Shown in pieces: positions 16,297 to 26,255 of a stretch of DNA of 64,000 nt (position 1 is its first letter; each line of letters starts with the position of its first letter). Both the position numbers and the translations under genes were made by a program. This stretch comes from Modestobacter sp. L9-4 (GTDB lineage: Bacteria; Actinomycetota; Actinomycetes; Mycobacteriales; Geodermatophilaceae): contig NZ_CP077800.1 in assembly GCF_019112525.1 (NCBI RefSeq), forward strand, positions 3,720,001 to 3,784,000. The letters run 5' to 3'. Under the pieces are notes generated by a model. It ran no database searches. It had not been told where the DNA came from and saw nothing but the letters and a program-made list of their open reading frames with translations.

Positions 16297-16539
16297 CTAC
16301 TGGTGGGACTCGATGAAGGAGATCGCGTCGCCGACGGTCTTGATGTTGGCGAGCTCGTCGTCGGGGATGGCGACGCCGAACTTGTCCTCGACCGCGGTGG
16401 CGATCTCGACCATGGACAGCGAGTCGACGTCCAGGTCGTCGGTGAAGGACTTCTCGGGGGTGGCGTCGGCGGGGGCGACCCCGGCCACCTCCTCCAGGAT
16501 CTCGGCGAGACCGGCCTGGATGTCTGCGGTGCTGGGCAC
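16297..16539 (-). CDS. acpP: Acyl carrier protein
   Basis: An 80-residue acidic carrier that shuttles fatty-acyl intermediates on 4'-phosphopantetheine. The attachment serine is Ser40 in DVDSLSMVE. Helix 2 and later segments (EIATAVEDKFGVAIPDDELA) are standard for type II ACPs. GTG start at 16539 with GAGAGAGGA upstream. It lies between fabH and fabF, and is followed by structured element F, which might help set its expression apart from fabF. Confidence 0.95.
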   Translation of the reverse strand: MPSTADIQAGLAEILEEVAGVAPADATPEKSFTDDLDVDSLSMVEIATAVEDKFGVAIPDDELANIKTVGDAISFIESHQ

Positions 16540-16652
16540 GCTGGGTCCTCTCTCTGGCGGGGTGACGGCGGCTGGGTGGCTGCCGTCGTCCGGGACGGGT
16601 GTCCCGGGAGTGTGGGGGGCGCCCGCCTCACCGGAGGCGGGTCACCGGGGCC

Positions 16653-17621
16653 TCAGGGGAGGCGGAGCACCTGACCGGCGAAGGTGAGCCCGGCGCCGTA
16701 GCCGAGCACCAGCACCAGGTCGCCGGACTTCGCCTCGCCGGACTCCTGCAGCGCGGTGAGCGCCAGCGGGATGGAGGCGGCCGACGTGTTGCCGGACTGG
16801 ACGATGTCGCGGGCGATCACGGTGTCCTCGGTCAGGCCCAGCTTCTTGGCCATCGACTCGACGATCCGCAGGTTGGCCTGGTGCGGGGCGAAGACGTCGA
16901 TGTCGGCGGCGGTCACGCCGGCCCGGTCCAGCGCCTCGAACAGGGTCTCGGTGAGCTTCGTGGTCGCCCAGCGGTAGACCGCCTGGCCGGCCATGGTCAT
17001 CGTGGAGCGGCCCGCGGCGATCTCGATGGCGTTGTACTGGTCGCCGTCGCTGCCCCACACGGCCGGGCCGATGCCGGGCTCCTCGGAGGCGCCCACCACG
17101 GCCGCGCCCGCGCCGTCGGCGAAGATCACCGCGGTGGTGCGGTCGGCGAGGTCGGTGACGTCGGTGAGCCGCTCGACCCCGACCACCAGCACGTTGCGGG
17201 CATCGCCGCTGCGGATGGCGTCGCTGGCCAGGCCGAGGGAGTAGCAGAACCCGGCGCAGCCGGCGTTGAGGTCGAAGGCGCCGGGGCGGGGGATGCCGAG
17301 GCGGTGGGCGACCTGCGGGCCGATGCCCGGGATCGGCGCGGTCAGGCTGGCGCTGGCCACGATGACCAGGTCGACGTCCTCGGGGGCCAGGCCGCTGGCG
17401 GCCAGCGCCTTGCCGCCGGCGGCGACCGCCATCTCGACCAGCGTCTCGTCCTCGGACGCCCAGCGGCGCTCGGCGATGCCGACGCGGGTCTGGATCCACT
17501 CGTCGTTGGTGTCCATCATCGTGGACAGCTCGTCGTTGGTGACCCGGCGGCGCGGCCGGTAGGCGCCCAGTCCCAGGATCTGTGCGCCGGGCGCGCCCTT
17601 GCGCAGCGTGATGGCGGTCAT
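16653..17621 (-). CDS. fabH: Beta-ketoacyl-ACP synthase III
   Basis: A 322-residue initiating condensing enzyme joining an acyl-CoA primer to malonyl-ACP. Active-site Cys122 is in NAGCAGFCYS, His in VFAPHQANLRI and Asn in QSGNTSAASIPLAL. Having fabH within the cluster is the Streptomyces arrangement, not the mycobacterial one. Its ATG lies in a 4-base ATGA overlap with the fabD stop, so translation is coupled. Confidence 0.95.
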   Translation of the reverse strand: MTAITLRKGAPGAQILGLGAYRPRRRVTNDELSTMMDTNDEWIQTRVGIAERRWASEDETLVEMAVAAGGKALAASGLAPEDVDLVIVASASLTAPIPGIGPQVAHRLGIPRPGAFDLNAGCAGFCYSLGLASDAIRSGDARNVLVVGVERLTDVTDLADRTTAVIFADGAGAAVVGASEEPGIGPAVWGSDGDQYNAIEIAAGRSTMTMAGQAVYRWATTKLTETLFEALDRAGVTAADIDVFAPHQANLRIVESMAKKLGLTEDTVIARDIVQSGNTSAASIPLALTALQESGEAKSGDLVLVLGYGAGLTFAGQVLRLP

Positions 17622-18820
17622 CGGGGAACCTCCGGGTAGAGACGGACGAGCGGATCTCCGGCGTCGACGAGGTCGCCGTCCTGCACGAGCCACTCGGCGA
17701 GGACGCCGTCGTACCCGGCGGACACGTCGACCTCCTCCCGGCGGCCACGGATGCGGCCCAGCGGCGTGCCGGCCGGGACCCGGGTGCCCTCGGGCACCTC
17801 GGCCGGGACGACGGTGCCGCGGGCGGGGGAGACGAGCACGCGCCACTCCGGGGCGTGCTCGGCCTCGGCGCGGCCACGCTCGGCGGCGATGAGCTCACGG
17901 GCGCGGTCGAGCTCGGCGGGACCGGTGAGGGCCAGCACCTCGATGCCGGCGCCCTTCCACTCCCGCTTGGCCAGGCCGGCGAGCGCGCCGGCCGGCGGCA
18001 GCTCGAGCACCGCGGCGACCCCGAGGCCGCGCAGGGTGGCCAGGCACGCGTCGAAGCGCACGGGGCTGGTGACCTGGCTGACCAGCCGGGAGACGACCTC
18101 AGCGCCGCTGCCGACCGCGGCGCCGTCGGCGTTGGACAGCAGCAGCCGGCTGGGGTCGGCCGGGCGGAGACCGCCGACCAGGCCCTCGAGCTCCTCGCGG
18201 GCGGGGGCCATGTAGGACGTGTGGAAGGCACCGGCGACCGACAGCGGCACGATCCGGGCCTTGGCCGGCGGGTCTGCCTTGAGCGCGGCCAGCCCGTCGA
18301 GGGGACCGGCGGCGACGACCTGCCCGCCGCCGTTCATGTTGGCCGGCGTCAGGCCGTGCCCCTCGATCGCGGCCAGCACCTCGGCGGGGTCCCCGCCCAG
18401 GACGGCGGACATCCCGGTGGGCTCCAGCGCGCAGGCGCGGGCCATCGCCCGGCCGCGGACGGCGGTCAGCGCGATCGCGGCCTCCACCGACAGCACCCCG
18501 GCCAGCGCGGCGGCGGTGAGCTCACCGACGCTGTGCCCGGCGATGACGACGTCCCGGCCGGTCTGCGGCGAGTGCACGACCGGGCCGGGCAGACCGCCCA
18601 GCTCGCGGGCGATGAACAGGCTCATGGCGACGACCAGCGGCTGGGTCACCGCGGTGTCCTGGATGGCCTCCGCGTCGCCGGTCGTGCCGAGCTCGAGGAG
18701 GTCGGCGTCGGCGATGGCACCGGCCCAGCGGAAGAAGGACTCGGCGCCCGGGAGGTCGAGCCACTCGGTGAGCATCCCGGGCTTCTGGGCCCCCTGACCA
18801 GGGGCGAGGACGGCGAGCAC
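17618..18820 (-). CDS. fabD: Malonyl-CoA:ACP transacylase fused to a biotinyl/lipoyl-like domain
   Basis: A 400-residue protein. Residues 1-320 are a FabD acyltransferase (start VLAVLAPGQGAQKPGM; nucleophile in GHSVGELTAAAL; His in AGAFHTSYMAPA) that loads malonate onto ACP. Residues 325-400 are extra: SPARGTVVPAEVPEGTRVPA, then AGYDGVLAEWLVQDGDLVDA, the two half-barrels of a biotinyl/lipoyl domain. The hairpin that should carry the modified lysine reads RGRREEVDV, with no lysine. Ordinary FabD is 300-320 residues. The GTG at 18820 matches the family start; an upstream in-frame GTG at 18877 would add 19 residues. Confidence 0.9.
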   Translation of the reverse strand: MLAVLAPGQGAQKPGMLTEWLDLPGAESFFRWAGAIADADLLELGTTGDAEAIQDTAVTQPLVVAMSLFIARELGGLPGPVVHSPQTGRDVVIAGHSVGELTAAALAGVLSVEAAIALTAVRGRAMARACALEPTGMSAVLGGDPAEVLAAIEGHGLTPANMNGGGQVVAAGPLDGLAALKADPPAKARIVPLSVAGAFHTSYMAPAREELEGLVGGLRPADPSRLLLSNADGAAVGSGAEVVSRLVSQVTSPVRFDACLATLRGLGVAAVLELPPAGALAGLAKREWKGAGIEVLALTGPAELDRARELIAAERGRAEAEHAPEWRVLVSPARGTVVPAEVPEGTRVPAGTPLGRIRGRREEVDVSAGYDGVLAEWLVQDGDLVDAGDPLVRLYPEVPR

Positions 18821-18959
18821 CTGTTCACCGTGCCATTCCGGCGGCCCGCGCGTACTGGCATCGCCCACGAACAACACCCACGACTCTTTGGAGGATCCCT
18901 ACAAGACGGGCCCGGTCAACCAGCCGCGCGGCCGCGTGTCGGTGAAGAACCCCACGACG

Positions 18960-20147
18960 TCAGTGCCACAGCGAGCGGTCGCCCTCCAGGTGGGCGAGGG
19001 CGAGCGCGAGCTGCAGCGTCCACGCCCCCCGCGGGTCGGTCGCCGAGTAGCCGGTGAGCTCGGTGGCCCGCTTGAGGCGGTACCGCACGGTGTTGGTGTG
19101 CACGAACAAGGCGCGGGCGCTGGCCTCCAGGTTGCCACCGGTGCCCAGCACGGTGCGCACCGTCTCGAGCACCTCGCCGCCGGCGCCCTGCAGCGGCAGC
19201 GCGATCCGCTCGGACAGCGCCGCGCGGGCCAGTGGGTCGCCGTCCAGGGCGCGCTCGGGCAGCAGGTCCTCGGCGTCGACCGGGCGGGGGGCGTCGGGCC
19301 AGGCGGCCGCGGCGCGGAGCCCGGCCAGCGCGGCGGTCGCGGACTCCCCGGCGCGGGCGAGCGAGTCGACCCGCGGTCCCCGCACGACCGGGCCCGGCCC
19401 GAACTCGCGGCAGACCCGGTCGGTGACCGCCGCCGGGTCGGCGGCCCCGCCGAGGACGACGACCAGCTCGTCGGCGTGCACCCCGACGAGCACCTCGCAG
19501 CCCAGCGACCGGGCGGCCCGGCGGACGGCGGCCCGGGCGTCCTGCCCGTCCGGCGGCGCGGAACCCACCAGCACGAACACCGGCTCGGTCTCCGCCCAGC
19601 CGAGCGCGGCGGCACGGCCGGGCAGCTCCTCGGAGCGGTCGCCGCGCACCAGGGCGTCGACGACGAGGGCCTCCAGCCGGGCGTCCCAGGCGCCGCGGTT
19701 CTCCGCGAAGCTGGCGTAGACGTGCGCGGCGGCGAAGGCGATCTCCCGGCTGAACTGCAGCACGGTCAGCCGCAGCCGGTCGGCGTCCCCGGGCTCGGCG
19801 ACCTGCTCGACCCGGTCCTCGACCACCTCGACGGTGACCTTGATCAGGTCGACCGAGCGCTTGAGCGGGACGGCGTGCATGAGCTCGCGGGGCGCGGCGC
19901 CGAACACCTCTCCGGTGAGCTTCGGCGGCCGGCCGGGGTTGCGGCACCACTCGACCAGCGAGGCGATCCCCGCCTGGGCCACCAGCGTCACCCACGACCG
20001 CTGGGCCGCCGGCATCGCCCGGAACCAGGACAGCTCCTCGTCCATCCGGGCCACCGCCTGCGTCGCCAGGGCGCCCGAGGCGCGCTCGAGCCGGCGCAGG
20101 GTGGCCTCCGAGGGCGGGCTCACCCCGGCCCGGGCGGCTGGTTCCAT
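18960..20147 (-). CDS. fasR: PucR/CdaR-type activator of fatty-acid synthesis (FasR-like)
   Basis: A 395-residue regulator. The C-terminal PucR-type helix-turn-helix reads GNLEASARALFVHTNTVRYR, and a GGDEF-like central segment lies before it. A gene of this family directly upstream of fabD encodes FasR in Streptomyces, an activator of the fabD-fabH-acpP-fabF operon; the same position and family support the name. The 139-base gap to fabD, containing TTGTAGGGATCCTCCAA (18887-18903), is where its site would be expected. Confidence 0.85.
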   Translation of the reverse strand: MEPAARAGVSPPSEATLRRLERASGALATQAVARMDEELSWFRAMPAAQRSWVTLVAQAGIASLVEWCRNPGRPPKLTGEVFGAAPRELMHAVPLKRSVDLIKVTVEVVEDRVEQVAEPGDADRLRLTVLQFSREIAFAAAHVYASFAENRGAWDARLEALVVDALVRGDRSEELPGRAAALGWAETEPVFVLVGSAPPDGQDARAAVRRAARSLGCEVLVGVHADELVVVLGGAADPAAVTDRVCREFGPGPVVRGPRVDSLARAGESATAALAGLRAAAAWPDAPRPVDAEDLLPERALDGDPLARAALSERIALPLQGAGGEVLETVRTVLGTGGNLEASARALFVHTNTVRYRLKRATELTGYSATDPRGAWTLQLALALAHLEGDRSLWH

Positions 20148-20183
20148 GCCCCGAGCCTGTCACGGCGCGCACCGTCGGGGATC

Positions 20184-20849
20184 GTGGAGTGCGTGCACAC
20201 CGCCCGTTCGGGTCGCCCGGCGGCGGTCGTCGTCGTCTCGATTCTCCTCCTGGGTCTCGTCGCGCTGCTCGGCCGGGCGGTGGCGGTGCAGGCCGGGCCG
20301 CTGCTCCGGCTGGACCGCGCGGTCAGCTCCGCCCTCTACGCCGGCGACGACCGGTCGGGGCTGCACGAGGCGGTCCTGCAGGTGGCCACGGCGCCCGGGT
20401 CCTCCGCCGTCCGGGCGGTCGTCGTCCTGCCGGTGCTGGTCGTCCTGGCGCGCCGACGCGCGTGGCGGACCGCCGGGTGGGTGCTGACCGCCACCGCGCT
20501 CGTGGGCCCGCTGACCACCGCGGTCAAGGAGCTGGTCGGGCGGGCGCGCCCCCAGTTCGCCGACGGCGGCGCGCGGCTGGACTCGCTGAGCTTCCCCAGC
20601 GGGCACGCCTCCGGCATCGCCACCCTGGTCACCGTCGGCCTGCTGCTCGCCTGGCCGCGGTTGTCGCGGGCCGGACGGCGCGGGGCGCTGGCCGCCGGCG
20701 TCGCGCTGGCCCTGCTGGTGGGCTGCACGCGGATGTGGCTGGGGGTGCACTTCCTGTCCGACGTGGTCGGCGGGTGGGCGCTCGGGGTCGCCTGGACGCT
20801 GCTCGTGGCGCTTGCGTTCCGGGCGCTGCCGGGCAGGCTGTCGGCGTGA
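20184..20849 (+). CDS. PAP2-family phosphatase
   Basis: About 221 residues with five or six membrane helices. The three acid-phosphatase motifs are complete: KELVGRARP, FPSGHASG and TRMWLGVHFLSDVVGG. Likely substrates are lipid phosphates such as phosphatidic acid or undecaprenyl pyrophosphate (family knowledge). The start is GTG at 20184 or 20193. Its TGA overlaps the GTG of the cupin gene by 4 bases. Confidence 0.88.
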   Translation: MECVHTARSGRPAAVVVVSILLLGLVALLGRAVAVQAGPLLRLDRAVSSALYAGDDRSGLHEAVLQVATAPGSSAVRAVVVLPVLVVLARRRAWRTAGWVLTATALVGPLTTAVKELVGRARPQFADGGARLDSLSFPSGHASGIATLVTVGLLLAWPRLSRAGRRGALAAGVALALLVGCTRMWLGVHFLSDVVGGWALGVAWTLLVALAFRALPGRLSA

Positions 20850-21364
20850 CCTCGCGGGTGCTGCTCGAACCGGACGACGGGTCGCTGGGCCCGCTGCTGC
20901 GGATGGCCGACGACCGGCTCGACGGCGGCACCGGGTACGGCCGGCACGCGCACGCCGACGTCGACGTGGTCGCCGTCCTGCTCGCCGGGTCGCTGCGGCA
21001 CGCCTGGGGCCGGGAGGCGGTGCTCGGTCCCGGCGACGTGGCGGTGCTGCGGGCCGGGCGTGGGCTCGAGCACGACGAGGTCGCCGGCGCGAGCGGGGCG
21101 CACGTCGTCCAGACGTACCTGCGGGCCGCCGCCCCGGGCGCGCAGCCGGCGCACGACGTGCTGCTGCGGCCCACCGGCTGGGTCGACCTCGGCCGCCCCG
21201 ACGCCCGGCTCTGGCTCGGGCCGGCCGGGGCGGACGTGCCCGCGGGGCTGCGGGTGGTCGTGCGCGGCGAGGAGGTGCTCACCGGAGCCGAGCCGGCGGA
21301 CGGCGACCGGGTGCTGGTCTGGCAGCTGGACGCCGCCCGCCCGGCGTGGGCGTCAGAGGACTGA
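20846..21364 (+). CDS. Pirin-like cupin protein
   Basis: A 172-residue cupin. The metal-binding segment GYGRHAHADVDVVAVLLAGS is followed by a second cupin motif PGDVAVLRAGRGLEHDEV, as in the N-terminal half of pirin/YhhW proteins; the C-terminal half is shorter than usual. The reaction is not known. Translationally coupled to the PAP2 gene (GTGA overlap) and overlapping the convergent DinB-like gene by 12 bases at its 3' end. Confidence 0.75.
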   Translation: MTSRVLLEPDDGSLGPLLRMADDRLDGGTGYGRHAHADVDVVAVLLAGSLRHAWGREAVLGPGDVAVLRAGRGLEHDEVAGASGAHVVQTYLRAAAPGAQPAHDVLLRPTGWVDLGRPDARLWLGPAGADVPAGLRVVVRGEEVLTGAEPADGDRVLVWQLDAARPAWASED

Positions 21365-21952
21365 GAGGTCCGTCGTCCGGCCGGTCGCGGCCAGCAGCAG
21401 CGGGCCGGCCTGCCCGCCGGTGACCGCCAGCTCGGCGACCAGCGCGAGGGCCTCCGCCGCGGGCGCCGCCGGGACGTCGAGCGGCTCGCCCAGTGCCCGC
21501 GCGAGGTCCAGGCCGTGCACGACCAGCTCGAACGTGCGGGTCGGCAGGTAGTCCACCAGGCGCATGCCACCGGCGATCGTGGTCACCAGCTCGGTGCCGT
21601 CGCAGGTGCCGACGAGGGCGAGCACGCGCGCGGCGATGTCGTGCACGGCGGCGGCGGGTGCCCCGCCCAGGGCCGCACCGGCCTCGCGCCCGCGGGTGGC
21701 GACCGCGGGGGAGGCCGCCGCCGCGCGGGTCGCCGCGTAGTACCCGGCCGAGGAGCGGATCTCGGCGGTGGCGGCGGGGCGGGCGAGGTAGGCCTCCACC
21801 GTGAGGAACGACCGGCTGGTGTGGCCGACGAGGGCGCGCACGTCCCACTCGCCGAGCCCCGGCTCGGTCCAGCGGTCGCCGACCCGGTCGACCGTGGACA
21901 GGAACCACCCGGCGGCCTCGGTGAACGATCGGCGGCTGTCGTCCCAGGACAT
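21353..21952 (-). CDS. Maleylpyruvate isomerase-like (mycothiol-type DinB) protein
   Basis: A 199-residue protein of the TIGR03083-like family. The helix GEWDVRALVGHTSRSF carries the first metal-ligand histidine, and the later TFELVVHGLDLARALG gives the conserved HxxDL motif. Members are metal-dependent and several use mycothiol, the thiol of actinomycetes. Actual substrate unknown. Divergent from the M20 hydrolase with 54 bases between starts. Confidence 0.82.
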   Translation of the reverse strand: MSWDDSRRSFTEAAGWFLSTVDRVGDRWTEPGLGEWDVRALVGHTSRSFLTVEAYLARPAATAEIRSSAGYYAATRAAAASPAVATRGREAGAALGGAPAAAVHDIAARVLALVGTCDGTELVTTIAGGMRLVDYLPTRTFELVVHGLDLARALGEPLDVPAAPAAEALALVAELAVTGGQAGPLLLAATGRTTDLSVL

Positions 21953-22006
21953 GCCGGGCACGCTAGCGGTTCCCCCGGTCGTGAGCGTTGCTACAGACTG
22001 TGCGGC

Positions 22007-23218
22007 ATGCCTGCCGATGCATCCGTAGCCGCTGACCTGCTCGCCGCCGCCCGCGCCGACGCCGACCGCACCGTCGAGCTCCGCCGCGCCCTGCACCGCA
22101 CCCCGGAGATCGGGCTGCAGCTGCCGCGCACCCAGGCGCTGGTCGTCGAGGCGCTGGCCGACCTGCCGATCGAGGTGACCACCGGCACGAGCACCACGTC
22201 GGTGGTCGGCGTCCTGCGCGGCGGTCGCCCCGGCCCCACCTACCTGCTGCGCGGGGACATGGACGCCCTGCCCGTGGCCGAGGACACCGGCCTGGACTTC
22301 GCCTCCGAGAACCCCGGCGTCATGCACGCCTGCGGCCACGACACCCACGTGGCGATGCTCGTCGGGGCGGCCCGGCTGCTGTCCGAGCGCCGGGAGTCCC
22401 TCGCCGGGCAGGTCGTGTTCATGTTCCAGCCGGGGGAGGAGGGCCACCACGGCGCCCGGTTCATGCTCGACGAGGGGCTGCTGGACGTCGTCCCGGAGGC
22501 CCCGGTCAGCGGTGCGTTCGCGCTGCACATCTCCGCGGCGTTCCCCACCGGCACGATCAACGTGCGGCCCGGCTCGATGATGGCCTCGGCCGACCAGTTC
22601 ACGATCACCGTGCACGGCCGCGGGGGGCACGCCTCGACCCCGCACATGGCCGCCGACCCGGTGCCGGTGGCCGCCGAGATCATCCTGGCGCTGCAGATGA
22701 TGGTCACCCGCCGCGTCGACGTCTTCGACCCCGCCGTCGTCACCGTCGGGCACCTGGAGGCCGGGCGGACGGACAACATCATCCCGGAGACCGCGCTGGT
22801 GCACGGCACGATCCGCACCCTGTCGCCCGAGCGCCGGGCGGACGTGCTGGCCTCGGTGCAGCGGGTGGGGGAGCACGTCGCCGCGGCTCACGAGCTGCGC
22901 GGGGAGTTCGTGCACGTCGAGGGCTACCCGGTGACCGTCAACGACGCCGAGGTCGCCGCCCAGGTGACCGAGGCCGCCGCCGTCCTGCTGGGCGCGGAGG
23001 CCAGTGCGGTGATGGCGCAGCCGCTGATGGGCGCCGAGGACTTCTCCTACGTGCTCGAGCAGGTGCCGGGCGCCATGGCCTTCCTCGGCGCGCGGCTGCC
23101 CGAGCTCGACCCGGCCACCGCGCCGGGCAACCACTCGAACCTGGTCGTGTTCGACGAGTCGGCGCTCCCCGCCGGCGTCGCGATGTACGCCCTCATGGCG
23201 GTCCAGGCGCTGTCCTGA
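22007..23218 (+). CDS. M20-family amidohydrolase (IAA-amino acid hydrolase/aminoacylase type)
   Basis: A 403-residue metallohydrolase. Metal-binding motifs RGDMDALPV, HACGHDTHVAML and FQPGEEGHHGARFM, plus the late APGNHSNLVVFDE histidine, match AmhX/HipO-type amidohydrolases that remove amino-acid or acyl groups from N-acylated compounds. The dimerisation domain (TVHGRGGHASTPHMAADPV) is intact. The ATG at 22007 gives the conserved N-terminus. A perfect 18-bp hairpin follows the stop. Confidence 0.9.
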   Translation: MPADASVAADLLAAARADADRTVELRRALHRTPEIGLQLPRTQALVVEALADLPIEVTTGTSTTSVVGVLRGGRPGPTYLLRGDMDALPVAEDTGLDFASENPGVMHACGHDTHVAMLVGAARLLSERRESLAGQVVFMFQPGEEGHHGARFMLDEGLLDVVPEAPVSGAFALHISAAFPTGTINVRPGSMMASADQFTITVHGRGGHASTPHMAADPVPVAAEIILALQMMVTRRVDVFDPAVVTVGHLEAGRTDNIIPETALVHGTIRTLSPERRADVLASVQRVGEHVAAAHELRGEFVHVEGYPVTVNDAEVAAQVTEAAAVLLGAEASAVMAQPLMGAEDFSYVLEQVPGAMAFLGARLPELDPATAPGNHSNLVVFDESALPAGVAMYALMAVQALS

Positions 23219-23223
23219 ACGTG

Positions 23224-23271
23224 CTGATGGAGTCCCAGCGCTCGGTTTTTGATGCGCTGGGACTCCATCAG
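23224..23271. terminator. Perfect 18-bp hairpin between convergent genes
   Basis: Arms CTGATGGAGTCCCAGCGC (23224-23241) and its exact complement (23254-23271) enclose a 12-base loop holding TTTTT. It starts 5 bases after the M20 stop and ends 7 bases from the aceE stop, so it can end transcription in both directions. Confidence 0.8.
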
Positions 23272-23278
23272 GGGACTG

Positions 23279-26116
23279 CTACGCCTCGGGCTGCTGCTCG
23301 GGGGTGGTGCTGGTGTCCTCCGGGGCGGCCTGGACGTCGCCGATCCGGTACTTGTCTACGGCCTGCCGGACGACGTCGCGCTCGATCTCGCCGCGGTTGG
23401 CCAGCGAGGCCAGCGTGCGGACGACGATCGACTCGGCGTCGACCCGGAAGTGCCGCCGCAGCGCCGGGCGGGTGTCGGACAGGCCGAACCCGTCGGTGCC
23501 CAGCGACGTCATCCCGTTCGGCATGAACGGCGCCAGCAGGTCCGGCACCGCCTTCATCCAGTCCGAGACCGCGACGACCGGCCCGGGGGCGTCGGCCAGC
23601 TGGGCGGTGACATAGGGGACCTTCGGCTCCTCGGCCGGGTTGAGCAGGTTCCACTCCTCGGCGGCCAGGGCCTCGCGGCGCAGCTCGTTCCACGAGGTCA
23701 CCGACCACACGTCCGCCGAGACGCCCCAGTCCTCGGCCAGCAGCTCCTGCGCCCGCAGCGCCCACGGCACCGCGACACCGGAGGCCAGCACCTGCGCCTT
23801 GGTGCCCGTGGCCCCGCCCTCGTCGGCAGAGCCCTCCACAGCCGGGCCCTCGGCGTAGCGGTACATGCCGGCCAGCAGGCCGGTCACGTCCAGGTCCGCG
23901 GGCTCGGCCGGCTGCACGTAGGGCTCGTTGTAGATCGTCAGGTAGTACATGACGTTCGGGTCGCGGTCGCCGCCCAGCGGCGCGCCCGGGTCCTCGCCGT
24001 ACATCCGGCGGAGGGCGTCCTTGACGATGTGCCCGACCTCGTAGGAGAACGCGGGGTCGTAGGACACGACGGCGGGGTTGGTCTCGGCCAGCAGCAGCGA
24101 GTGGCCGTCCTCGTGCTGCAGGCCCTCACCGTTCAGCGTCGTCCGGCCGGCGGTGGCGCCGAGCAGGAAGCCGCGGGTCATCTGGTCGGCGGCCGCCCAG
24201 AACTCGTCGGCGGTGCGCTGGAACCCGAACATCGAGTAGAAGATGTAGATCGGGATCATGGCCTCGCCGTGCGTGGCGTACGAGGTGCCCGCGGCGATGA
24301 ACGACGCCGACGAGCCGGCCTCGTTGATGCCCTCGTGCAGGATCTGCCCGGTCGTGGACTCCTTGTAGGCCAGCATCAGCTCGCGGTCGACCGAGGTGTA
24401 GTTCTGGCCGTGCGGGTTGTAGATCTTCTTCGTCGGGAAGAGCGAGTCCAGCCCGAAGGTGCGGGCCTCGTCGGGGATCACCGGTACGAAGCGCGGGCCG
24501 AGCTCGGGGTCCTTGATGAGCTCCTTGAGCAGCCGGACGAACGCCATGGTGGTGGCGACCTCCTGCTTGCCCGACCCGCGGCGCACGACCTCGAAGGCCT
24601 TGTCGTCGGGGGCCTTGAGCTGCGCGGCGGTGTGCCGGCGGCGGGGGATCGACCCACCGAGGGCCTGACGCCGCTCGAGCATGTACTGCATCTCGTCGGA
24701 GTCGGCGGCGGGCTTGTAGTAGGGCGGCAGGGTCTTGTCCAGCGCCTCGTCCGGGATCGGCAGGTGCAGCCGGTCGCGGAAGTTGGCCAGGTCCTCGGCC
24801 GTCAGCTTCTTCATCTGGTGCGTGGAGTTGCGGCCCTCGAAGTGGCTGCCCAGCGTCCAGCCCTTGATGGTCTTGGCGAGGATGACCGTGGGCTGGCCCT
24901 TGTGCTCCATCGCGGCCTTGTAGGCGGCGTAGACCTTGCGGTAGTCGTGGCCACCGCGCTGCAGGTCCCAGACCTCCTTGTCGCTCATGCCCTCGACCAG
25001 CTTGCGGGTGCGTGGGTCACGACCGAAGAAGTGCTCGCGGACGTAGGCGCCGTCCTCGGCCTTGTAGGTCTGGTAGTCGCCGTCGGGCGTGGAGTTCATC
25101 AGGTTCACCAGCGCGCCGTCGCGGTCGGCGGCCAGCAGCTTGTCCCAGCCGCGGCCCCAGACGACCTTGATGACGTTCCAGCCGGCGCCGCGGAAGATCG
25201 ACTCCAGCTCCTGGATGACCTTGCCGTTGCCGCGGACCGGGCCGTCGAGGCGCTGCAGGTTGCAGTTGACGACGAAGGTGAGGTTGTCCAGCTCCTCGCG
25301 GGCGGCCAGCCCGATGGGGCCGATCGACTCGACCTCGTCCATCTCGCCGTCACCCAGGAACGCCCAGACGTGCTGGTCGGAGGTGTCGGCGATGCCGCGG
25401 TCGTGCAGGTAGCGGTTGAACCGCGCCTGGTAGATCGCGTTCATCGGGCCCAGGCCCATGGAGACCGTGGGGAACTCCCAGAAGTCGGGCATCAGCCGCG
25501 GGTGCGGGTAGGACGAGAGCCCGCCGCCGGAGTGGCTGACCTCCTGGCGGAAGCCGTCGAGCTGGTGCTCGTCGAGCCGGCCCTCGAGGTAGCCGCGGGC
25601 GTAGATGCCGGGGGAGGAGTGCCCCTGGAAGTAGATCTGGTCGCCGCCGCCGGGGTGGTCCTTGCCGCGGAAGAAGTGGTTGAAGCCCACCTCGTACAGC
25701 GACGCCGACGAGGCGTAGGAGGAGATGTGGCCGCCGACGGAGATCCCCGGCCGCTGGGCGCGGTGGACCATGATCGCGGCGTTCCACCGGATGTAGGCGC
25801 GGATCCGGCGCTCGACGTCCTCGTCGCCGGGGAACCACGGCTCCTGCTCCGGGGCGATCGTGTTGATGTAGTCGGTGCTCCGCAGCGCGGGGACGCCGAC
25901 CTGCTGCTCGCGGCTGCGCTCCAGCATGCGGAGCATCAGGTAGCGGGCGCGGTTGCGGCCGGCGTTGTCGACGACCGCGTCGAGGGACTCCAGCCACTCC
26001 TGGGTCTCGTCCGGGTCGGTGTCGGGGAGCTGGCTCGGCCGCCCGTCGGTGATGACCGCGCGGGGGCTGCCGGTGATGCGGGCGGGGTCTCCGTCCGACT
26101 GCTGCGTGGCACTCAT
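23279..26116 (-). CDS. aceE: Pyruvate dehydrogenase E1 component, homodimeric type
   Basis: A 945-residue thiamine-diphosphate enzyme that decarboxylates pyruvate and hands the acetyl group to the E2 lipoyl domain, supplying acetyl-CoA. The TPP-binding segment is [10 protein letters not shown]...[30 protein letters not shown] and [18 protein letters not shown] are AceE hallmarks, and the length is typical for the single-chain form. The ATG at 26116 matches family starts. E2 and E3 genes are not in the window. It lies upstream of fasR-fabD on the same strand, as in mycobacteria. Confidence 0.95.
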   Translation of the reverse strand: MSATQQSDGDPARITGSPRAVITDGRPSQLPDTDPDETQEWLESLDAVVDNAGRNRARYLMLRMLERSREQQVGVPALRSTDYINTIAPEQEPWFPGDEDVERRIRAYIRWNAAIMVHRAQRPGISVGGHISSYASSASLYEVGFNHFFRGKDHPGGGDQIYFQGHSSPGIYARGYLEGRLDEHQLDGFRQEVSHSGGGLSSYPHPRLMPDFWEFPTVSMGLGPMNAIYQARFNRYLHDRGIADTSDQHVWAFLGDGEMDEVESIGPIGLAAREELDNLTFVVNCNLQRLDGPVRGNGKVIQELESIFRGAGWNVIKVVWGRGWDKLLAADRDGALVNLMNSTPDGDYQTYKAEDGAYVREHFFGRDPRTRKLVEGMSDKEVWDLQRGGHDYRKVYAAYKAAMEHKGQPTVILAKTIKGWTLGSHFEGRNSTHQMKKLTAEDLANFRDRLHLPIPDEALDKTLPPYYKPAADSDEMQYMLERRQALGGSIPRRRHTAAQLKAPDDKAFEVVRRGSGKQEVATTMAFVRLLKELIKDPELGPRFVPVIPDEARTFGLDSLFPTKKIYNPHGQNYTSVDRELMLAYKESTTGQILHEGINEAGSSASFIAAGTSYATHGEAMIPIYIFYSMFGFQRTADEFWAAADQMTRGFLLGATAGRTTLNGEGLQHEDGHSLLLAETNPAVVSYDPAFSYEVGHIVKDALRRMYGEDPGAPLGGDRDPNVMYYLTIYNEPYVQPAEPADLDVTGLLAGMYRYAEGPAVEGSADEGGATGTKAQVLASGVAVPWALRAQELLAEDWGVSADVWSVTSWNELRREALAAEEWNLLNPAEEPKVPYVTAQLADAPGPVVAVSDWMKAVPDLLAPFMPNGMTSLGTDGFGLSDTRPALRRHFRVDAESIVVRTLASLANRGEIERDVVRQAVDKYRIGDVQAAPEDTSTTPEQQPEA

Positions 26117-26255
26117 GTGCCCATCGTCTCCTGCCGGGGCGGCGCACGTCACGTTGCCTCGCGATCGGGCCCCTGCGGATGTCCCCGGAGACCCCTCCGA
26201 CGGCCTTCGGGACCCCGCCGCCGGCCCCCGTGACCCCTGCGGTCGTGCGCAGACC

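Noticed and set aside
18887..18906. A clean FasR operator upstream of fabD
   Set aside because: The TTGTAGGGATCCTCCAA stretch is only partly palindromic, and I do not have a reliable FasR consensus to compare, so it is not listed as a site.
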